Below are positions 1 to 14,262 of a stretch of DNA of 64,000 bases, in pieces. The translations under genes were made by a program, and so were the position numbers. Position 1 is the first letter of the stretch. Each line of letters opens with the position of its first letter. The DNA lies in the NCBI GenBank assembly GCA_947579665.1, contig OX388351.1, forward strand, positions 58,908,939 through 58,972,938, given 5' to 3'. The notes beneath the pieces are model-generated. The model made no database searches, had not been told where the DNA came from, and saw only the letters and a list, made by a program, of their open reading frames with translations. The stretch comes from Sympetrum striolatum. Its lineage: Eukaryota > Arthropoda > Insecta > Odonata > Libellulidae.

Positions 1-1900
1 TAATTATTGGAGAATTTATAGTAATATATACAAATTAACGAAAAAAAGGATCTGGCGGCCAGAAATATCGTACTTCTGAATGCCTTTTATCAAGATGAGC
101 ACGGTATCTATCGTGACTTAACTTGCATATTGTCCAATAAAGATGGTGGATGGGCTTATTAAATGGTAACACGAGCCTGCTTTGTGTTTATGTATTGTTT
201 TCTTCCAATATTCAGCTGTGAAAAGTGCATTCTACGCTAAAAATAGGGCTTACCAACTAATACAAACTTCTCAATGTTTTTATGTAGTAATTATGAAATT
301 GGTAGGTTTGTTTTTAATAGGGATAGAAACCGAATAGTTATATTTAAGTATGGATAATATATGTTAACTCCAGATGTTAATGGACGAAATTTCAATTAAC
401 ATAATTGTTCCATATATTCAGAATTAAAAAATTTACAACAATGACATAATTAAACCTATAAAACTATGCATGTGTATATTTTTATTAGTAATGGACATCT
501 TGGGAGAAGAATATGAGCTCTATCGTAATGGATCCAGAAAATCCTAATGGATCAGAAAAGAAACGTGTTGACCCGTAACCTTTCTAATTGGGAGCGGGAG
601 ATCTAAATACGCAATAAATAGTATAATCATCGTATTTCGCGACGGGGGAACCAACCGATAATGCACCTATATAATGCTCTCGGTCGATGATAGAGAATCG
701 AATAACTAATCTCGCCCCAACGTGCACCTTCGACAGATATGCAAATCGGCGCTGATTAGACCGCGATTGGAAAATTGGATTTTCCATTTTGGTACTCGAA
801 TGGGATGCTGGAGATGACGGAGCGCGTGGACCATCGGCGCCGGGGAAATCGATATCATATCTTCATTGTGAAGCCGGGACAACCAGTAAACTTATTTAAG
901 TCCCCTCTCATCCGATGGGAATGATTTTCTCTCGACCGCCGTTTAAATCATTTCTTTGTGTATGACTGAACAATGGGTCGGAACCTGATTATATCCGTAG
1001 CGTCCATTAACAGATACTGTGATCGCACGCTTTCATGCCACGGGCAGATGATCTCATGAATACGAATGTATGTACACTTTCACGGCACGTTGTACAGCCA
1101 TGTTTGCTATCGGTTTTTTTTATCATTACTCTCCGAAATTTCGATTTCGGGCAATATTTGTCCTAATTTACATTCAGGAATAACATAGTGGCCTCTTAGA
1201 TAATGCATTCCAGAGCATTGATTACCCGAGCGAAAAATGTGTTTTCAATCCGACGATTTTTACCTTTTCTCGTAACTCTCGTATTAATACGTGAAATGCA
1301 CGAAAACAAATACGCCATTGTGTTTGAATACACTCATATTTCGTTATTTTAGCTTTCCATCCCGACTGTTGTCGTATTTTAATTGGATGCGGGATTTTTG
1401 TCCTCTACCCTCAAAGCCGTATTTTGCTATCATTTAAAGCCTAATTAGGCTCCGATTATTTGACTCACGAACTACGAAACGGGTCTCTATTATCTATCAT
1501 TCTTGAAAATCATTTTTGCTTCGTGTATTAGGGGATAGAGCCGGGCTTTATTCAATTCAATGATTTCTAATCCTTACCCCGGAAAATGCAGATCATAATG
1601 CTGAGGCGGTACGTTTTAAAAGAAAGGTTAATATGAATCAATGATCTTTAGAGGATGTAAGATTAATAAAAAGGATGGAAAACGAAGACTTTTCTTTCTT
1701 TTATACATTACTGTAGTTGAAACAATATATATTGTATCACTTATGTAAAAGGATGGAATAAGCTAATATTATTATTATATTAGAAAAGGATTATTTTACG
1801 AAAAAAATCTGAAAAAGTGCGTTTTCAGATGATATAACGGATGTAATGCGAACTCCCTGTTATATGGGCTGTTCTGATAGTGCGAGGAATATCAGAATAG
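1..1900. other. Intergenic or intronic AT-rich DNA, nothing recognised
   Basis: No frame resembles a known protein. The only sizeable open frame (minus strand, 584-787, 67 codons) has no recognisable motif and I treat it as chance. A somewhat more GC-rich patch runs from about 570 to 1,080. Confidence 0.7.
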
Positions 1901-1902
1901 TA

Positions 1903-2050
1903 GAAGCTACAAATAATCGTATCGTGAATTCATTTTTACCGCGAACGATATGAGTAATCGATCGATTAGCGATGTACACTCATCGTGTATGAATCCCCTG
2001 CCACACGCCAAATGGCGGCTTGCAGGGTCCTTACAGTGACAATGTTTCAA
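1903..2050 (+). mobile_element. 5'-truncated CR1-type LINE, 3' end only
   Basis: The stretch opens with the last codons of a LINE reverse transcriptase: 1903-1953 reads as a tail containing NSFLPRTI before a stop. This matches the tail NSFIPRTIRD of the larger element at 30735-31808. A short 3' UTR follows, with a nested hairpin at 1996-2027: CCCTGC pairs with GCAGGG outside, and CGCC pairs with GGCG around an AAAT loop. The same hairpin stands at the 3' end of the 31.8-kb copy, so both belong to one family. CR1-supergroup LINEs usually insert 5'-truncated and keep this end. The exact right boundary is unclear. Confidence 0.8.
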
Positions 2051-2113
2051 TCAAAGAAAAGCGGATAAATTGAGTTACACTAACAGAGAGTAATATATGC
2101 CACATGGCTGAAA

Positions 2114-2138
2114 GGTTAGTCATTGAAAATGACTAACC
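2114..2138. repeat. Perfect 11-bp hairpin with 3-nt loop
   Basis: GGTTAGTCATT (2114-2124) is followed by GAA and then its exact reverse complement (2128-2138). It lies about 65 bp beyond the CR1 3' end. There is no T-run after it and no gene nearby, so it has no evident terminator role. Confidence 0.9.
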
Positions 2139-5100
2139 GTGTGTATGATAGATTAATCTTTAAATGGCTCAGTGGTGAAAGTATTTCCTTAGCAATTTTT
2201 CTCGTCTTTGGGAGAAACCTCTTTACTCCGATATGTAACGGTACTCAAGGGGTTTGATTTAGTTTGCTTCAGTATGATTGGCTATTGTTCTGACGAATTT
2301 TGGATAGTCTCTGTCGGTATTATATATAAATTCGTATGAATTCCATGTTTCAATATAATATTTTCTTTTCTGTCTCATAAATATTCATATTTGAAAGCTA
2401 TTAAGCATTTCATTGGTATACTATTTTATCTTTCGCGAGATGTATGGCTACATATTTAAATTAAATTTTTTTTTCGTTAATTGTAAATTGCGTATTCAAT
2501 TAAATCCTAATTCAGTTAGCCTTGTACCCTTCCTTAATTAAAATATATATTATGTTGAATCATTAGCATTTTATTTTCCCACTCCAAAATAATTTTTTAA
2601 ATCTAAGTACATACATCTGCTGGTGAATTAATAAAGAAATCACTACAAAATAAAATTTATTTAAGAAAACTATGAAAAATATCAGTAGGACGTTAAGAAA
2701 AAAGGCTTTGGTCATTGAATTATTAAATTTTGTAGAAATATTTTCTAAGAGGAATGCTTAGTAATTTTCGGAAAATTAAATCTGTGAAGTATTAAATCTT
2801 TTCATTAGACCAACAGTATAGCAAGTACCTAATAATGATGAAGATACTAACAAATTGCAATTACAGGAATTCATTCTTTCCTAGCATAAATCGTCAAAAG
2901 ACGAATCGAACTCCAATGTAGTCAAATGAGTTTCACATTTTATCTGGGAAAATATTTACTGTGATATTAGGTGGATATGTACATTTTAACGATATTCATA
3001 AGTTCTTGGTAACATATTTAGGAAGTCCACGTATCGGTTGCTCAGTTATCGTTTCCCAAAACTGTTATCCTTCTTTTCGCAATGCACCTCCAATTAAATT
3101 AAAGTGACATTTCCATTACTGCCTTCTCACTAAAATATTCCATGAAATTTTGTTTTCCCGCAGGCTGGCATTTATCGCTCATTTTTTCTTCTACATCGCA
3201 GTGGTTACAAAAAAAAGAAAACGCTCAAATTCAGGAGATTCAAATAATTCCTCGATTTCTCTCTTACACAACCGGGAATCGATTTTTGCTTTTCGTCTCT
3301 CTTCTTGAGTGTCAAATTATTACAGTTTTTGGAATGAAGTTTTTATTGGCAGATGTATTCAAATTAAAAGAGTTCTTGTTTCACAAAGCATTGAATGGGG
3401 CAGACTCTCTCAGCAAGAGTTGAATGCAAATGAAAAGGTTACTTATTGAGATATTCTCTTGTCTGGAAGATTAGTTGCTGCCTTCTGGGAAACTTTTAAT
3501 TTTGAATTCTTTGGGTGATTATGTACGTTTTATTTTGCGTTTAGCCGAAAAAATTGATTGGAACGTTGAATTACTTTTCCTTCAAGATTTTGGCTCCCTG
3601 CCTAGCATTAATTGATATATTCGCTGAAATTATGAAATAATTCGTCAAATGTTAAGGAGTTTTCTTGCCGTATGAAGTTCAAGAATCCACTTTATATGTA
3701 ACATTTAACGAATAATAGAGGCCTGTTTGCATTAAATATGAACTTCTATACTGATAAATAACCTTTACAATAGATCTTTCTTCGAAGCTGCAAAACTTTA
3801 TCACTACACACATAAGATATCAGTATGAATAAATTGATGATTTTTTTCTGATGATGTACGAGTAATATGTATTTTATGATATAAAGTAGAATTTAATCGG
3901 CAATTCTCAACTTAGTGATTATTTATTGATGTATAATCTATGCATACATTATTGGAAAAGGATTAAATTAATTATTGTTCATTGCGTTTGGCAAGAAAAT
4001 GTTATTTAAAATTTTATTTTTTTTTTACTTAAAAGATACAGTTTCCGGTTTGTCTCTCTTCTGAGGATAAGACAACTCGGGCCATTATCAGTAGAGATTT
4101 TCTTCTTTTAAGCAATTTGGTATAATCTATTGAAAAATGTCATTTTATATGCGAGATTTTTTCTGCTTTCAAGCACTTAGGGAAAACCAAATAACAGCCA
4201 ATTATTTTTGCTTCATATATTTAATATTTAGCTCGGAATTCATAAAGTGGACCTATTTCTTCTTAAAATAATTCATGTGCTAAGGAAATGCATCACTTTT
4301 ACTCTTCCATCAGTTATAGAAATACTTTACTCAACTTTATTCATTGGTAAAATTATTTAATTTAGAAGGGAAGGAAAATTTTGCCGAGAGCGTTTCATTT
4401 TACTGGCTCTAAAATAGCTAAGTTTGTCTGATTAGGATGACTTTTACAATCTCCGCGTTTTTTACATCAGTAGTGATTAGGGGAAGGATAATATTCTTCC
4501 TTTTTCCGCGAGGCGACAAACGGTAAAACATGCATCTTTCTGTGCATTAAACTTAACTTTCCGCGCCATATTTCCGGTCCTCCCGCTTTTTAAAATTCTC
4601 TCATTATCGTGAAATTTCACCCCGCCTCGAGGTGCTTAGAATGCCATGAATTTCGTTACAAATCCTCTTAAACGCATAAAAAGCAAGGAGGAGTCATAAT
4701 GCGGCGGTATTTCTCCTCTTCAACCATTAACGTCCACAATAGGTATTTCTCAAATTCTTTTCGAGTGAATAATTCAAGGCATCGTTCTGGGGCCTCTTTT
4801 TTTAAATTTTCATATCCATTAGGTTGCACTCCGGCCTTTCTCCGGCGCCCGAGAAATAAAAAAGAGCTTCTTTCGTTTCCTTATCTTTCTCCCAGAACTC
4901 TTCATTCCCGTTAATTTAGCCTTTGTAATGAAAAACTCTCGGTCCCCTCTCTCACTGTCTACTGCACTTACTATTTCCTCCACCCCGCACACACGTCCTT
5001 GTCTAGGACATCGCAGGAGTAACGAGCTTGTCCAGCACTTTCTCCTTCAGCCAACTTTAATAAGTTTTAATTATTTCATGAGACTTTTTCTCGTAAAAGG

Positions 5101-5255
5101 AAATTTTTGCGAATATTTTGAATTGCGCCATTTTCTTTATGGAAGAAAGCAACAATGGATATTAGTTTTTCACATTTATTTGTTTACTATTAGAGAAATC
5201 CTTAAAAAATCAGATTAACAGGAAGTGTACCGGTATTTAATACGGTGCCTCTGAT
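2139..5255. other. AT-rich DNA, nothing recognised
   Basis: No protein similarity is visible. Open frames of 60-96 codons at 3142-3423, 4699-4914 and 4928-5218 have low-complexity or unfamiliar translations, with no domain and no convincing splice context. A pyrimidine-rich section lies around 4,700-5,050. Confidence 0.7.
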
Positions 5256-5304
5256 TGCATGTACATCAATAGTGATACCCTGCAAGCTGCTTTTCGGCCT
5301 GTAG
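5256..5304 (-). mobile_element. Faint CR1-type LINE 3' end
   Basis: Read on the minus strand, this segment has GGCCGAAA, then GCAGCTTGCAGGGTATC and a TGATGTACATG-like tail. It aligns with the terminal hairpin and the GTAGATGTAGATG tail of the CR1-type copies at 2.0 and 31.8 kb. No reverse transcriptase tail is visible upstream (to the right), so it is either very old or severely truncated. A chance match over 45 bp is possible. Confidence 0.4.
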
Positions 5305-8300
5305 CTGGAGAGGATCTTATATAATCTGAATATAGATATAAATTGAAAAAATTGCCCGTATTCGGTCGTTTAGGATAATAATTTTAAAAAAAGGTAACAA
5401 AAATTGCAATGCCTTCAATTCACCTTGTATAGGAAAGCAAGCGTTATCCGAGTTAAGTCTTTACTTCGCTCGTCCAAAACAAATATCAGAAGTTTAAACA
5501 GTTGTAATCAATAAAAGAAGTTTAACCACGTAGAACTCCATCACGTGATAAAAAATTACTGAATCTCTGTTCCACAAGTAATTTATTTTGATAACTGTTT
5601 CGACTAAGGTTTCGATATATCGCCATCCTTCCTTTCTTTTTGCGAGCTTGATTTTAAATATAATTAAGAAAAAACCAATTAAGTTGGGCTGAAATATTAA
5701 ATATCTTTGCGTGAATATAATTACATTACCTCGCCTGATTTAGTGAAGTTTATAATTACATTAATTTATTGCCGTTTATCGCACCCAGGTTTGATATTGA
5801 ATCATAGCACTAGAGTTGGGTATTTATGTGACAAAAAAATTTAACAATATTGAAGTATTATCTTGAGCACCTCTTGGTTTCGTAAGGAAATTAGCATACT
5901 CCCATCTCCCTTAGAGAGCCTTTCTGAAGAGTTATTGCCTCATTATTTAAGCGCAAAAGAAATCCCAGGACTCCGAATTTTCCCAAATTTACCAAGTAAA
6001 GCCAATCTACTAAGGCAACTAAAACAAATACGAATTTCCACCGTATTTGCTCTCTTCATTAAACTGGCCGGGAAGTCGAAAAGCACACCAATTCTTAGGA
6101 CAATCAACTCGCTAGCCATTCACTTAACAATTCAATTCGGAGATTAAGCGTGTTTCTTATAAGAGGATCGACGCATTCACGGCATCATCCTCCCGGAGGA
6201 GCAAAAGAAAAACGAGAATCAAATTCCGAATTGAAAGGAGCAAAAAAAATTCCCGGCCGAGAAATTCGAGAGGGAGCATATTAAAAAATGACGCTGCCGG
6301 GAAAATTTAATACGGGGAAATATTCCGAAATTTTAATCGCCTCCCGCGATCGCTCCCTTAAAATTGAGTCACGTGCCCAATCCCTGCTTAATGAGAAAGT
6401 CCATCTTTCCCTCGCATTTTTTCCGTGCCTTCTCCCTCCGCCCCGCGTCACTACCCTAACTCTCCCCCCGCCTTTTAAAGTCATAATTGCGGATTAAGTC
6501 TCCACCTTCCACGCTACCCTCCCGGCTTAAAAAGCCCGCCCCATTTCACCGTGCCCCATCCCACCACCACGTGTTAGTTTATTGCCCCCTTCGCTTTCTT
6601 CCTCAGTTTATCCTCTTTGCCGGAGTGTTATTCACCTCCATCTCTCAGAATCAGGAGGGATTCCCGCGTGAATGCCCCGAAAAAGTATGAGGAATATATA
6701 TATTCGGGAAAAATTAGTATAAATGTGTTTCCCCGAGTGTTTTTATTGCTCTCTTTATCTCGTGGATGCAAGAGGTCTTCCTTTCCTCCTCCCAGAGCCT
6801 CATCTCCGACGTGTTTCCCCTCCCAAGAATAAGGGACGCCGGGGCTGGATTCTTTTGTTTTTGCATTTTTCTCGGTGCGGAAGGGCTTGAAGGGTTTTGA
6901 ATATGGAGGGTCTCTCTCTCGGGGGATTACTTTTTTCAAGAGAAGATTAAAGGAAAATTAGACCTAATGAATAGCGCTTTCTTCCTCGAGATATTGGTAA
7001 TAGGTAACTTTACGAGGCATAAGAGTCTGGGTGCATGCTTGAAATTAAATGGAATTTTTAAGGGCGTGCGCCATGGGAGTACTTGTTTGCAGTGATTAAT
7101 CTCGTAAAGGAAACGATTAAGCATCATTAGTGTGAATGAATAGAAAGTGCTTGAGAATTAATAGGGAATGATATCTCGTGTTAATATGATTACTTCATAC
7201 TCTACTCAAAAACAGCCGTTGTTGAGTGTTACTTTTGATAAGTATACTATGAGAACCATCCAAATTAAAAGTCAAATTTTCCTACTTACTATTAATATTC
7301 TAATTAACTGTAACTATGTAACATGCAATATATTTAATTTGATTTGGAGGTTCGTTAAGTTACGAATAATGAATGTCAGATGAGTTTATCTCGAAATATA
7401 TTATGGTTACGAAATTGAAAGAATAGTTACATCAACTTGTTTAACGTTCTAGTAATATTGATTTTGATATAACGCCTGTCTATGGCTGCATTATTTTTAA
7501 AATTGAATATAAAATGATATGGGCTGTTTTATGAATCATGGCAACTCTTTGAGGACAGTATATTTATAAATACGCCAAAATTTTGATCTTTGTGAAATAA
7601 GAAAAAATCTATCTAGGTACCGTAATTGATTTCATTTAAAGTTCATTTGTTCTGTTCGTCATTTCATAAAAGAAAGAAATCGCTATAGAATTCTGCAGTG
7701 AAGAGTATCAACATGGATATTACTTCATAGGACATTATTTGTGGCTAATCCCTAATTGGTTGTTATCGAGACAGTTCTTGCAATAACATGGAATATTAAT
7801 ACTTAGCACAGTTCAAATTTTAATGACAAAATTGTCTCGGCAACTGTATATTCTATCATTAACTAAGGTTATTTGCCTGTTAAAACTAAATTAGATTAGA
7901 TTATTAAACAAAACTAGATTTGATTTATTACATCTTATAAAGAGCATATCGCTGACGTAAAAGAAATCGATAACGCAGATTCTGTGATGGCATCTGGAAG
8001 TAATACATTAGAAATAAAGGAATCCATTCTAAGTAAAAATCAATATCCAGAATATGAAGTACTATGAAGCTTAGATAATATTATCGAATCGCAACTCACT
8101 TGGGACTTGTGTCCAATTCTTTAGTTATTGTTCATCGTAGGAAGTACCTATACCGGAAAGAGCTGTAATATAAATTTTAAAAGTTGTCCTGCGAGATTAG
8201 GATGAAACATTTCTCTCTTAACTCGGGATAAAGTATCTTATTCTCGCGAACGCCATTGGATTTATAAGATAATATTGTACATCTAACGTTCGTGAGTACA

Positions 8301-11300
8301 GTATTACTAGGTTGACTCGGTGAAATTCTGTATTGACGAATATAGTACAAACATTCGTACTGAAAAGAAATGGAAACCCATTGCAGCATAAAATGTGATT
8401 ACTTAGCATAAAACGTCAGCGAGAAGTTCTCGATAGAAAAATTTGAGTTGTATGTTACTGTTTGCTTTGAAGCAGAATTTTTTGTGATCTTACAATTTAG
8501 TAATTATTTGAAATAGTTTTTATCGATGCAATAACCGCTTGTTAATTTGTTTATGGTTATACAAGTGTAGTTTAGTTCCAAAGTTATTAAAGGTATATAA
8601 ACACTAAATACAATATTGATTTTTCAATGCAACATTAATTTCTCAAATTTTGATGTATTCTATTACTTTGAATATCCATATTATTTGAATTATGATTGCA
8701 AATACCAATTTTCACTCCTAAATTTTCTTACCGAACTATTATGCAGCTTTTGCTCGTTAATGCATATTTTTTAGCAATTGATGAGTCCTATTTCGCATTT
8801 ACTTTCTAATTATTCGAATTGCATTTTATAAGTGACCCTAAAAATATTACAATGCAAGAATCTCCGCTGAGAATTGATAAAACATGGTATTTAGAAGCTG
8901 AAAGAAATTTAAATCACGTTCAAAATAACTTAAAGCTGAAAAATTTCGGTGCTCATTTCCTCTTGGAATGGGAAATAGAGAGCCTCCCCTTTAAAAAGAA
9001 GAGCTAAATGAATGGCCGAGTTCGACATGGGTTTGATCTCTCTAGGTCGTGTGCATCTATCTCTTTTCGGATGAAAAATCGTCTCGTTCAAGCTTCAATT
9101 TTGTGCCGTAATATATTCAGATTCTCTCTTAAGCCCCGTTTAAAATATCCATCTCCTGTGACCCAAAAACGAAAATGCCACGCACAGCGCATCAGCCCAA
9201 ATTATCGATCGATTCATTAAAGTAAAGCCAAAGCAGAAAAATACCCGTAGCAACAAATTCGGAAGGGAACGAGAAGGCGTGAGAAAGAGAATGCTTGGCG
9301 ATTCACAGTGGATAACAATGAGTGGGATCTTTAATTGTCTCGTGTCGTAGCAACTGAGAGATGGCTGATTGTTGAAAGGAGTTCATGCTACGCTGGGTAC
9401 TCTAATTTTCTTCTTCAACTATTGCTTTACTTGTTTGATCTATTGGGGTATAAATTTTATCTTTAAGAAAGTATTCCTACAGGATATCGAAGCATAGAAT
9501 ACAACCTGACCATTGTGTAATCCCATATGACACAGTTACATAATTTAAAGAAAATTATTTGATAATTTACCTATGGTTTATGCTAATTTAGTATTTCATA
9601 TATGCAATTATAATCAAAGCGCATTCATATTATCACAGAAAGAAAACTATGGCTGAAAAAACATAACTTATCATATGATGATTAGTTGAAAATATTATCG
9701 AATGACTTTAATATCTTTCACTATTTAATTGTAATGTTAGAATTTGTTTGTTAATAATCATCACAGCAGCATGCATTACGCTCTGAAAAAATCCTATGGC
9801 TCAGAGTAAGTGAAAAGTGAGATAAAAAATTGATCTGCTACAACAGCGTAAACAAAGATGAAGAAAGGAAAAACAAAATACTTCTGCTATGTTAAAAAAT
9901 TTAAATAATTTAAATGATTACAAAAAAAATAGATTGCTTAAATCCATTGCAAATAACACGGGAAGGAATGAATAAAATTCTGATTAATTTAATTTGGCAG
10001 AATTTAAAATAATAAAACGATTATCATCTTGGATATTAATAAAAATTAATAGGATTCTGTTAATTTGCTAATTTTTCCGCTGAGATGACAATATTTCTAT
10101 TTAACGATGGCCAAGAGGTTTAACTAAACCCTGCACATTAACGTCTGATTTTAACTTTATCTGGAAAAATTATAAAGCGATATTTGTCTCTGACTTCGTA
10201 ATTCACTGTCGAAATGTTTAATTTCGCTACTATCATATCTTTGATTTTCCAAAGAGTAAACTACTTGTATATTTTGGTACAACCATTGTCGTAATCGTGT
10301 CTTGGTGGACTCTTTCCGAAAATCAGCCCACTGAGCTTCGATCGGTCGAGAACGTGAGTCCAGCCCTTTTCATTTCTGCTTAATACCCAGGGAAGCTCAG
10401 TTTCGGTCAGGATTTTTTTTCTCGCGGCCAAAAAAGAGTGGGAGGGAAAAAGAACGAAAGAAAAACAAGCGTTATCCACTCGAACCCTTCCCACGGCATT
10501 TTTTTGGTTTTCCTTTTTAATTTTCCATTCTTCACCCCTTCTGAATAAATGAGGAGGTCGTGTTTGTCACGGATGCTTTAAAGGGGATGGAGAGATGAGC
10601 GTAGATCGTTAGGAAAGAGAGGAAAGCGGGTGCAGAGCACTGCGAAACCAGATCGCGTCCTTACGCTAACGCGGGCTGCGTCCTCGGACCAATAATTAAG
10701 GCAGAACGGTCCGCATTCAGCCTTATCGCCATTCTCAAGGTGCGATGGCACGTTTAAGCGGAAGTGATGCCGTGGAACGGAGGGAAACCGCTGCGACTTT
10801 GTTTCCCCAGGAAAAAAGTGGAGCATCGCCGCGCGCTCTTTAATAAATCAGTGTCCGCCATCTTACGTAACTTCAAATGTTGCCAGTTTTGCGGAAGTGT
10901 TGTTAAAAAAGGGAGCGTTCTCTTGGTGTTTCCTACGCTGGAAGAATTCTGAGGGTACGAGGTTCTTAAAGTGAAACTGCCAGTTTATTCCGAGTTATGA
11001 TACTCATTGTATGTTCAAAGCCTTTAAAAGTTAGGCTTGCCGTGGTTTTGCCTAGGTTTAGATCGGACAATGTGAACCTTCTTCCTTAAGATTGCGTTTT
11101 TGATTTGAAGTATTAAAGATCTTTGCTCAATTTATTTTTCTATGTTACAATCCTTCAGTTAGATGGTAAAAGACTAGAAGCCGTTAAAAACATCCCTTCA
11201 GCCATTTGTACGTGAACTAAAAAAAGTTCAGCGACAGCCGGATTTTGTTATGAATTGTCTTTATAAATCACTTGACGTTACTAAGGTTTTTATCAATGCA

Positions 11301-13360
11301 GAATGGTTAGATAGTTAGATTTATTAGAAGAAATTGCGTCAAATCTCTTGGCAAATTAGTCGAAGATACCTGTATTTAATTCGCCCAACTTCCCGCATTA
11401 GTAGATAGGATGTTCTTAAAGACAATAGTAATAAGTAAATTGAAGTATTATCAAACTTACTAGTAAGTTGTACGCAGATATAGGTGAGAATTAAGTCAGC
11501 TTTCAATTTCGTTTTCCTATCTTATCCAGACTTTCTTAATATCTAAATATTCGCTTTTCCCTCATTATTAGACCTGAATTTTTCTGTGCTATATTCTGAA
11601 ATATTATCCATAGTCTCTCATTTTTCAATTTAATTATTGAGTTCTTTCTGAGCATTACTACGGTACAATACCTGAAAGCGCAACTCTTAGGTCTATGTTA
11701 TCACTTTTTACTGATTAACGCGGCCACTATAAATAGCTACAATACTTCAACATTCAACTCATTTTATATCATGTGTATCCTCTCTTTCCTCGAATAATTC
11801 TCTGTGTAACTCTTTTGTATTTTTGTGTGTCTTTTGTTTGTCTCTTGTGATTGACTTCTTAATATTTATTTTTATTTTTCAGTGTTACTAAATAAACGCT
11901 TCCTATAATTTATTTAAGTAAATGAGTAGTTATCAGAGGAAGAAGTAGTGGTTTATGGATTTTTCAACGAAATAGATTCCTAAAGGTTTTAAATTATTTG
12001 AGTCGGATACGCATATGCCTCATTAACGTGAAATATAATATTACCTTAATACTAATATTTAGAAATCATGCGAAATCTATGAATGGGTTTGCTTATACTT
12101 TTAAGAATTGTCCATCATGCCATGGCTTTCCCGCAGTTTTGGATATTGAGGATTATATTATGCCTAAGTAAGACATGATACCCATTCGAATCTAGCGGTT
12201 TCGACGTAAGAAATATTTCTCTTGCCTTTTTGTAAAGGATCGCGTAAAAGTTTCATTCATTTTCAGAATATGAGTAGTTGATAGCTTCAAGAAATGAAGG
12301 CTACTGAAGCCACGATGATACTGGGTAATTACATCCTTTGGATTACTACGTATGTAAGCTACTTCACTTGACTACCTCATTGAGGTTGCCTATTCACCCT
12401 TTATTCTGCCCAAACCTTTTTGTAGCTAAAGTTGGAGTAGAATTTCATACCTGCATCTAGACTGGATACCTTGCAAACAGTTTTTGACACGTCTTACAAG
12501 ATTACCTTTAACGATAAGAAATCTTTGCCATGATATCCATGCTATATTTATGTCTACGGTAACATTATAGCCATGTTATAGCGCTATGGAGGCCTTAGAA
12601 TTGCTAAATATGCGTGTTTCCTTTCTTATCCATCCCTTAGTTCTTCTCTCACGGCTTTCAATGCTCAAATACATTTGCACCTGGGAGACTAAATCCCAAA
12701 CGCACACCACCTGGCAATTTTGGCGACCCTTTCTGCCATTAAATCGCCCACGTCCCAGCACGCCTTCTCTTTTCACCCAGCTTCCTCTTTCCCCCATTCC
12801 TATATTTATGTGAGACCAGTCTGCATTCATTTCTCAGTTCGTTTTCTAACCTTCCGTAACCTAGGTTTCATCAAGTGTTCTTCTCTTTACTGAAAACTCG
12901 AAAGGGACCGCTCTCTAATTAAAAATTGGGAGGAATGACCTAGCCTTGAGAGCACTCGCCGATTATCTCTGGCCTTTGAGATTCACTGGTGTATTCCAAT
13001 ATGATTTTCTCAGAATCTATTATCTTTTAGTTAAGGAAACCTCTTTAGCTATCACAGAGTTGTTGATCTAAATCGTCTTCGATAAAAAATGTGCATAGGA
13101 CGAGTAATTGCTAAGTCCAGACATCTTCTCGCTAGAATTATTGCTGAATTTTCTTTTACCATAATATTTCTAAGCTTCTACTTTATTTCATTGCTCATAG
13201 GACGTGAAAATTTTTAATTTTATTTACTTTGTCTCAGTAACGGTAAAATGAGAAGGAGAGAATTTTTTTAATTTTGTATAGTTTCGGAGGTCTTGAGATC
13301 TCAAAACATCTCCGATCAAATTGAAGCATCCTGCCAAGTACGCTGATTGGTGCTACAGTA
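5305..13360. other. Long gene-poor stretch with two GC-richer patches
   Basis: Mostly AT-rich with closed frames. Two GC-richer patches (about 6240-6930 and 10270-10960) each carry short overlapping open frames on both strands. That is what higher GC gives by chance, and none has a recognisable motif. A pyrimidine-rich section lies at about 12600-12800. I see no RNA gene and no repeat shared with the rest of the window. Confidence 0.65.
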
Positions 13361-13369
13361 AATTAATTA

Positions 13370-13690
13370 AGTCCAAAGTGTGACAAAATTATCTATTTGA
13401 ATCATTTCTGTATGTGTAAGAAGGAGTCAGGGTGACATATTTTAAGTGAAAATCCTCGAGGTGACTTCATATTAGCTATACTGCATGTACTCATATTAGA
13501 CGATTTTAACATACTTAGTATGAATTTATATTTTGCTTACGGAATTTCACATAAATTGCTCAGGAGACGCAACAAAATTATCTATTAAATTAAGTACGTG
13601 TTAAGTGTTAAAAAACTAGGATGCCATATTTTAAGTAAAATGAGATGTGGCAACTTCATACAAGTTTTACTGCAAGTGTGTAGTAAAGTA
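13370..13690. repeat. Diverged tandem duplication, period 189 bp
   Basis: ACAAAATTATCTATT occurs at 13383 and 13572, and CATATTTTAAGT with similar flanks at 13436 and 13625, both offset by 189 bp. A third matched block (ACTTCATA...TACTGCA-GT) follows in each copy. The copies differ by many substitutions and small indels, so the duplication is old. No third copy is seen one period to either side. Confidence 0.75.
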
Positions 13691-14262
13691 TTAAGTGCAT
13701 TATGGACTGTACATTTTATTCTGTAATATGCGATGTAACTCAAATACTTTCTCGAGTATGTAAAATGGCATTAAATATACTTACAAACGATGTAAATGTA
13801 AATTACAACGAACAGAATGCAAGAAAATTATTAGGAGTATATGGGCCCATTTTCCGTCTATTGTCCTGTGCGAGTAGATCCTTATATTCCTAAATGCAGT
13901 TTTCCCTCTTTTTCCCCCTCCATCTCACAGAAGAGAGCGTTTTGTTTTTCCTACCGAGGTTTCACTTCAGAAATGGTTCCAATCGATATCGATATTTCAC
14001 CCGCACAAAAATAAAGGACTAGAAAACGAGAAATCGGAACATACGTATAGAGTATTCAGCTATTTTCAATCGCTCCCCAAACACCGCTCGACAGCTCCAG
14101 TGCTTAGTCTGTTTGATTGAAGAAGGGGAACTACGCTCGCCAAATGAAGACGTTAGAGCAGACTTCATAGTACGCCAGCGCGTCCCAGTTGTTCCTGCAA
14201 CGGAACGCTGTTATTGCCCGTTCCCTAAGGATGCGTCCTCACTTAAAAACAATCCCTCCCTC
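13691..14262. other. Unannotated spacer before the minisatellite
   Basis: No gene. One TATCGATA palindrome at 13987-13994 matches the insect DRE core-promoter motif, but there is no transcription unit to attach it to. GC content rises from about 13,900 towards the minisatellite. Confidence 0.6.

Noticed and set aside
13370..13690. CRISPR or other spaced-repeat array
   Set aside because: Only two diverged copies occur, and the genome is animal in character. No regularly spaced short repeats occur in the window.
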